This document shows positions 59,896 through 64,000 of a stretch of DNA of 64,000 nt, piece after piece. The DNA comes from Marinicella gelatinilytica (GTDB lineage Bacteria; Pseudomonadota; Gammaproteobacteria; Xanthomonadales; Marinicellaceae), in assembly GCF_026410405.1 (NCBI RefSeq), contig NZ_JAPMLN010000009.1, positions 48,362-112,361 on the forward strand, given 5' to 3'. The notes beneath the pieces are model-generated. The model did no database searches, was not told the origin of the DNA, and saw nothing but the letters and a program-made list of their open reading frames with translations. Position 1 is the first letter of the stretch, and every line of letters begins with the position of its first letter. The translations under genes and the position numbers were made by a program.

Positions 59896-61495
59896 TGTAA
59901 ACGTCTTATGGCAACAGCTCAAAGCCAAACAAATGACAACCCAGGTTGATGCGCCACCGGTTTCACAAACAGACGACGATAACAGCTGGTTTGTGCATGT
60001 GTTACAGGCGGTGGGTGGCTGGTTTGCTGCGATATTTTTAACCGGTTTTATCGGTTTTATGATTGTGCCCATTTTTGATTATCCGTTGATGAGCGGTGCC
60101 CTGGGTTTGGTGCTGAATTTTGCTGCTTTGCATTTTTACAGGCAACAAAATAACAATAAGATGGCATTTTTAAAGCATTTGTTTCTGGCGCTGAGTTTGG
60201 CGGGCCAACTGTTGGTTAGTTTTGCGGTGGCAAAACACCTGGGATGGCAAACACAATCATTGTTTTATATTTTAGCGGTTTATCAACTTCTTTTGGTGTG
60301 GTTGATGCAAGATTTTGTACACCGATTATTAAGTACCTTATTTGCTGTAACCTTATTGTTCTGGGGGCATTCTTTCTTATTGGTTTCAGGTGTTGGTAGT
60401 GCTTTACTGGGTGCTTTATTGGTTTGGCTTTGGATGGACAAAATCGGTTGGCATGAAGATAAAAAACTATACGAACCCATGGCTTATGCTTTGGCGCTAT
60501 CTTTGGTTGGTTTAAATGTACAGGCTTTATCATGGTATTGGCAGCTGGGTCGTCATGTGGGCGGTGATTTGAGTGTTTGGTTCACCCAGTCTGCTGTATG
60601 GCTAAACGCAGTGTTGCACATCGCGGTATACGGTTATTTGTGGTGGCGATTGCAGCGACAATCATTGTTGCCACAAACATCGGCTGAACGCGGCTTAATT
60701 TTGTTTAGCCTGATTGGTTTTGCTTTGTTGGGTTTTGTTATTCACGGCTTTAGTGGCGCCGCGTTGTTGTTGATTCTTGGTTTTGTGTGTCGTAATAGAA
60801 TATTATCAGGTTTAGGCGTGTTGGCGATGTTGGGGTTTGTCAGCTGGTATTACTATCATTTAGATGTGAGTTTGCTGGTGAAGTCTATGACACTAACAGC
60901 CATGGGTGTTGTTATGTTGATTGCGGTTTGGTTGACGCGCCGACCGTCAAAGGAAGCTAATGGACACTCCGCTTCGCAACAAAGTGTTCCTTGGATTGCG
61001 GTGGTCACTTTTGTTATTGTTGTAATTGTGGTGAATACCGGCATTTATCAAAAACAGATGCTCATTAAAGACGGTGATTTTATGTTGCTGGAATTGGCGC
61101 CGGTTGATCCACGCTCTTTGATGCAGGGAGATTATATGCGTTTGCGATTTGCGTTAAGTAATACCGTTAATCAGGCACAATCAGATAACCACGATTTACA
61201 ACCATCTAATCAAATTGTGGTTAAAACCAATCAACAGTCGGTGGCAGCTTTTCAGCGATTCTACCAGGGCCAACCACTTGAGGATAATGAATATTTATTA
61301 TCACTAAAGCACAGCCGCTGGGGTTTGGTGGTACCCACTGATGCCTACTTTTTTGAGGAGGGGAGCGCGAAGCTGTATGAGCAGGCCGAATATGGTGGTT
61401 TTCGGGTTAGTCGGCAAGGTGATTCTATATTGACTGGTCTATATAATGCGGATTTTCAGTTAATTTCTGCAGCTGACGCATTACCAGAAAACTGA
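59888..61495 (+). CDS. DUF4401-GDYXXLXY fusion membrane protein
   Basis: 535 residues. The first ~360 residues are a polytopic DUF4401-type region with 10-11 spans. A further span at about 375-395 leads into a periplasmic GDYXXLXY domain ('LLELAPVDPRSLMQGDYMRL', G414-D-Y-M-R-L-R-F; the last aromatic is Phe). These are often two genes next to DUF2157; here they form one frame without a break. Its last 40 bases overlap the convergent BtuF-like gene. Confidence 0.85.
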   Translation: MNDVNVLWQQLKAKQMTTQVDAPPVSQTDDDNSWFVHVLQAVGGWFAAIFLTGFIGFMIVPIFDYPLMSGALGLVLNFAALHFYRQQNNNKMAFLKHLFLALSLAGQLLVSFAVAKHLGWQTQSLFYILAVYQLLLVWLMQDFVHRLLSTLFAVTLLFWGHSFLLVSGVGSALLGALLVWLWMDKIGWHEDKKLYEPMAYALALSLVGLNVQALSWYWQLGRHVGGDLSVWFTQSAVWLNAVLHIAVYGYLWWRLQRQSLLPQTSAERGLILFSLIGFALLGFVIHGFSGAALLLILGFVCRNRILSGLGVLAMLGFVSWYYYHLDVSLLVKSMTLTAMGVVMLIAVWLTRRPSKEANGHSASQQSVPWIAVVTFVIVVIVVNTGIYQKQMLIKDGDFMLLELAPVDPRSLMQGDYMRLRFALSNTVNQAQSDNHDLQPSNQIVVKTNQQSVAAFQRFYQGQPLEDNEYLLSLKHSRWGLVVPTDAYFFEEGSAKLYEQAEYGGFRVSRQGDSILTGLYNADFQLISAADALPEN

Positions 61496-62295
61496 TTAAC
61501 TTGTTGGCACAGGTCTTCAATGGCATTTAATATTCTGGGTGTCGGCCGACTGAAGGTATCGGGGTTAAGTACAGCGATGTGATTATTTTTAATGGCGCTA
61601 ATTTGCGGCCATTGTTTTAAAGGGCTGTTTTTGTTGAGGGGCTGCATGCGAATAATGACATCAGGATTTTTGACAATCACAGCTTCTTTGGTGACGGTGG
61701 CGGCAATGGTTGGCAGTTGCTGGAAAATATTCTCAAGGCCACACAAAGCCGCGGCTTCACTCATCCAATGGTCTGCGCTGACTGTGTAAAGTGGTTGCTC
61801 TGATAATTGAATAAACACCGACCGGATTGTCGATTGTTGTTGCTTGTGGCTGTGTAATTGTTTTTTGAATTGTTGATAGGCATCGGGTTGTTTTAATCCG
61901 ATGTGTTTTGCAATATCTTTTATGGCCTCACCGATGTCGGCTAAAGAGTCAATTTTAATCGGTATGGTGTTTAAGTTGTGTTGCTGTAGTTGTTGTAAGA
62001 CTTGATTGGTTGTGGTGCCTTGCCAGTAGAAAATCATATCCGGCTGTAAAGCAATCATCTGTTCTAAATCAATGCGAAAAGCATCACCCACAACAGTGAG
62101 GTTAACGGCTTGTTTTGGGTAATTGCTGTAAGCACTTACACCGACTAGGGTCTCGCCGCCACCGGCAACATAAATCAATTCTGTGATATGTGGCGCCAAG
62201 CTTACGGTCGTTACCGGCTTGTTGGCATCACTTTGAGCGTGGATTGGATTTATGAGTCCGCTCAGTAACAGGATATATAAACAGCGATTTAGCAT
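61456..62295 (-). CDS. BtuF/HmuT-like periplasmic cobalamin- or heme-binding protein
   Basis: About 279 residues from the ATG at 62295; an in-frame ATG further upstream (62385) would give a long non-signal leader. Signal peptide 'LYILLLSGLINPIHA'. 'TVSLAPHITELIYVAGGGETLVGV', 'DLEQMIALQPDMIFYW', 'TNQVLQQL', and 'NPDVIIRMQP' are typical of type III binding proteins for vitamin B12, heme or siderophores. No ABC transporter genes are adjacent. Ligand not determinable. Confidence 0.85.
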   Translation of the reverse strand: MLNRCLYILLLSGLINPIHAQSDANKPVTTVSLAPHITELIYVAGGGETLVGVSAYSNYPKQAVNLTVVGDAFRIDLEQMIALQPDMIFYWQGTTTNQVLQQLQQHNLNTIPIKIDSLADIGEAIKDIAKHIGLKQPDAYQQFKKQLHSHKQQQSTIRSVFIQLSEQPLYTVSADHWMSEAAALCGLENIFQQLPTIAATVTKEAVIVKNPDVIIRMQPLNKNSPLKQWPQISAIKNNHIAVLNPDTFSRPTPRILNAIEDLCQQVNQFSGNASAAEIN

Positions 62296-62455
62296 GGTGG
62301 TGTTTTGTTGTAGTGAGTGACGGGCATTGTAATGGAGAAAAGCTTCCAAAGCCATTTTGGTAGATTGTAAAAAAATACATAACACCGCACTAGCACACTC
62401 TTAATGAGGAAGTTTCAATTAAGACTCGTATTGTGCTGACATGTTAATTAAATAG

Positions 62456-62767
62456 TAGTGACACCCGTGGTGCATTTGGAAGAAACCAAAACAAATGTTG
62501 TCATATCGACCGAGCGAAGTGAGTGGAGATATCTCCCAAAGTTTAAAATTCTGACTAAATTGAGAAGATTCCTCGATCTCCGATCCGGTCTCGATTCTAA
62601 CACCGCCATCCTTGGCGGCGTCCATGCGCTTCGCTTAGTCGCCTACAGGACGTAGGTGTGCCAAGTTAACAGGATGTGGTATTGGCCGGAAAGACGAGTC
62701 GTCTTTTTGGTTATTAAATCATGTTTATTTACCATTTATCGCTCTAAATGCACCACGGGTTAGTGAC
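62456..62767. mobile_element. MITE-like element, copy B, with 7-bp target duplication
   Basis: Left end ACCCGTGGTGCATTTGG (62463-62479), right end TAAATGCACCACGGGT (62745-62760). TAGTGAC flanks both ends (62456-62462 and 62761-62767). It shares GTCATATCGACC, GTGGAGATATCTCC and TCCATGCGCTTCGCTTAGTC with copy A at 46854-47057 but is about 95 bases longer, with extra sequence in the middle. Confidence 0.83.
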
Positions 62768-62996
62768 ATATTTTTCCAAGATGTTTTAGAATTGATGTGG
62801 CGTTTCAACGGAATTGATTTTATGCGTATTTTGAAGTGCAGAACATTATTGGAGACAATTTGATCTCTCGCTTTTTTAAGTTGTTCCAGATTTTAAAATA
62901 ATCCTTGCAAAGCGATAAAATTCATCTAAAATTCGCAACTCAGTAATGTTCGCTAAACTCGGCTTAGTCAGATACTCAAATTACTGCTATTTTTTA

Positions 62997-63025
62997 TTGA
63001 CATTAAGGCAATATTCTACGAAAAT
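62997..63025 (+). promoter_or_regulatory. Promoter of the tRNA-tuf operon
   Basis: -35 TTGACA (62997-63002), 17-base spacer, weak -10 GAAAAT (63020-63025), then a GC-rich discriminator GCCGTGC before the tRNA at 63043. A GC-rich discriminator is typical of stable-RNA promoters under stringent control. Confidence 0.6.
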
Positions 63026-63042
63026 GCCGTGCTTCGTTCGTT

Positions 63043-63127
63043 GGAGGGATACCCAAGCGGCCAACGGGGGCAGACTGTAAATCTGCTGTTTTTAACTTCG
63101 GAGGTTCGAATCCTCCTCCCTCCACCA
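63043..63127 (+). tRNA. tRNA-Tyr (anticodon GTA)
   Basis: 85 bases including encoded CCA. Acceptor GGAGGGA pairs with TCCCTCC; anticodon loop CTGTAAA with GTA; a long variable arm as expected for class II tRNA-Tyr; T-loop GGTTCGAATCC. Confidence 0.96.
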
Positions 63128-63165
63128 TTATATAGAGACCCTGAAGTGAGCTTCGGGTTTGAAGA

Positions 63166-63239
63166 GCGGGTGTAGTTCAATGGTAGAACATTAGCCTTCC
63201 AAGCTAAATACGTGGGTTCGATTCCCATCACCCGCTCCA
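63166..63239 (+). tRNA. tRNA-Gly (anticodon TCC)
   Basis: 74 bases. Acceptor GCGGGTG/CACCCGC, anticodon loop CTTCCAA (TCC), T-arm GTGGGTTCGATTCCCAT, encoded TCCA end. Confidence 0.96.
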
Positions 63240-63248
63240 ATGTAAGAT

Positions 63249-63324
63249 GCCCATATAGCTCAGTCGGTAGAGCACTTTCTTGGTAGGGAAGAGGTCACTG
63301 GTTCGACTCCAGTTATGGGCACCA
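63249..63324 (+). tRNA. tRNA-Thr (anticodon GGT)
   Basis: 76 bases including CCA. Acceptor GCCCATA/TATGGGC, anticodon loop TTGGTAG (GGT), T-loop GGTTCGACTCC. The Tyr-Gly-Thr-tuf order matches the conserved gammaproteobacterial tufB locus. Confidence 0.96.
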
Positions 63325-63371
63325 TTACAAACGATTTAATTATAACTGCTTTTGTTTTTGGAGTAGCAACT

Positions 63372-64000
63372 ATGTCAAAAGAAAAATTTGAACGCAATAA
63401 GCCCCATGTGAACGTGGGCACAATCGGTCACGTTGACCATGGTAAAACGACTTTGACTGCAGCGATCACAAAAGTTGCTGCTGAAAAGATGGGTGGTGAT
63501 TTTAGAGATTACAACCAAATTGATAACGCGCCAGAAGAAAAAGAGCGTGGTATCACGATTTCGACTTCTCACGTAGAATACGAAACAGACAATCGTCACT
63601 ATGCGCACGTTGACTGTCCGGGCCATGCTGACTATGTTAAAAACATGATTACAGGTGCGGCGCAAATGGACGGTGCCATTTTAGTGGTATCAGCCGCTGA
63701 CGGTCCAATGCCACAAACCCGTGAGCATATCCTGTTGGCACGTCAGGTTGGCGTACCTTATATTGTTGTGTTCTTAAACAAATGTGACCAAGTTGATGAC
63801 GAAGAGTTGTTAGAGTTGGTTGAGATGGAAGTTCGTGAGTTATTGAATGACTATGAGTTCCCTGGTGATGACACGCCATTGGTTAAAGGATCAGCTTTGA
63901 AAGCCTTAGAAGGCGACACCAGTGATATCGGTGTACCGGCTGTACAAAAGCTGTTGGATGAGATGGATTCTTATTTTCCTGAGCCTGAGCGTGACACAGC
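63372..64000 (+). CDS. tuf: Elongation factor Tu, 5' part (runs off the window)
   Basis: 209 codons visible. GTPase that delivers aminoacyl-tRNA to the ribosome. '[20 protein letters not shown]' start, G1 GHVDHGKT, switch region '[11 protein letters not shown]', G3 DCPGH, 'NKCD'. The rest of domain 1 and domains 2-3 lie beyond base 64000. Cotranscribed with the three tRNAs upstream. Note '[20 protein letters not shown]' as in other EF-Tu proteins. Confidence 0.98.
   Translation, partial: MSKEKFERNKPHVNVGTIGHVDHGKTTLTAAITKVAAEKMGGDFRDYNQIDNAPEEKERGITISTSHVEYETDNRHYAHVDCPGHADYVKNMITGAAQMDGAILVVSAADGPMPQTREHILLARQVGVPYIVVFLNKCDQVDDEELLELVEMEVRELLNDYEFPGDDTPLVKGSALKALEGDTSDIGVPAVQKLLDEMDSYFPEPERDT

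Noticed and set aside
63016..63240. 74-codon minus-strand frame with 'GIEPTYLAWKANVLPLNYTR'
   Set aside because: This is the well-known spurious antisense translation of adjacent tRNA-Tyr and tRNA-Gly genes.
1..64000. CRISPR array, rRNA, prophage or transposase genes
   Set aside because: None seen: no regularly spaced repeats, no rRNA-like stretch, and no integrase or transposase motif on either strand.

Overview
The window reads as a chromosomal segment of a marine or aquatic gammaproteobacterium of moderate GC (low to mid 40s % by eye). Type II secretion genes, ftsEX, clpSA, infA, prpBC, zapE, ampG and the tRNA-Tyr/Gly/Thr-tuf block are all gammaproteobacterial in type. A murL-murD2 pair, known best from Xanthomonadales relatives, and secreted proteins ending in a D-L-I-F-x-[DN]-x-F tail suggest a Xanthomonadales/Marinicella-like lineage. 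That placement is inference and cannot be proved from this window.

Layout. 0-4.7 kb: end of gspD, then gspE and gspF, followed directly by ftsE-ftsX. 4.7-8.4 kb: a double-receiver response regulator, ung, a secreted protein and infA. 8.7-11.3 kb: clpS-clpA on the minus strand. 11.4-24.8 kb: a DUF523/DUF1722 protein, a second secreted protein, a lipoprotein, and then a membrane-lipid modification cluster. That cluster holds chalcone-isomerase-like and NTF2-like genes diverging from a desaturase, FAD oxidoreductase, DUF1365, CFA synthase, DUF2878, DUF1295, second CFA-like methyltransferase and histidine kinase. The genes from desaturase to kinase overlap or nearly touch. A ~290 bp element with terminal inverted repeats separates the kinase from its response regulator.

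24.9-38.3 kb is an accessory island. It starts with two integron-type gene cassettes with recognisable attC sites but no integrase in view. Then come a 1573-residue nuclease-STAND NTPase that looks like an Avs-type antiphage sensor, a CopG/RelE toxin-antitoxin pair with an operator palindrome inside its promoter, an M19 dipeptidase, a GyrI-like protein, an M23 lipoprotein and several small unknown genes. REP-like palindromes are scattered through it. Housekeeping genes resume at 38.3 kb: darP, pmbA, the murL-murD2 route to D-Glu in peptidoglycan, a Sel1-repeat protein, DUF2288, zapG, a ComEA-like protein and a five-heme cytochrome c.

46.8-64 kb: an inverted-repeat element with target duplication, a BlaI-type repressor with an M56 membrane protease and two matching operators, rhlE, a second toxin-antitoxin pair, a BatD-like protein, a tiny Pmp3/YqaE protein, prpB-prpC, a cNMP-binding/rhodanese protein with an altered active site, ampG, an alpha/beta hydrolase, zapE, two membrane proteins (DUF2157; fused DUF4401-GDYXXLXY), a BtuF-like protein, a second copy of the inverted-repeat element, and the tRNA-tuf operon, which runs off the end. 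No rRNA, CRISPR array or transposase gene was seen.
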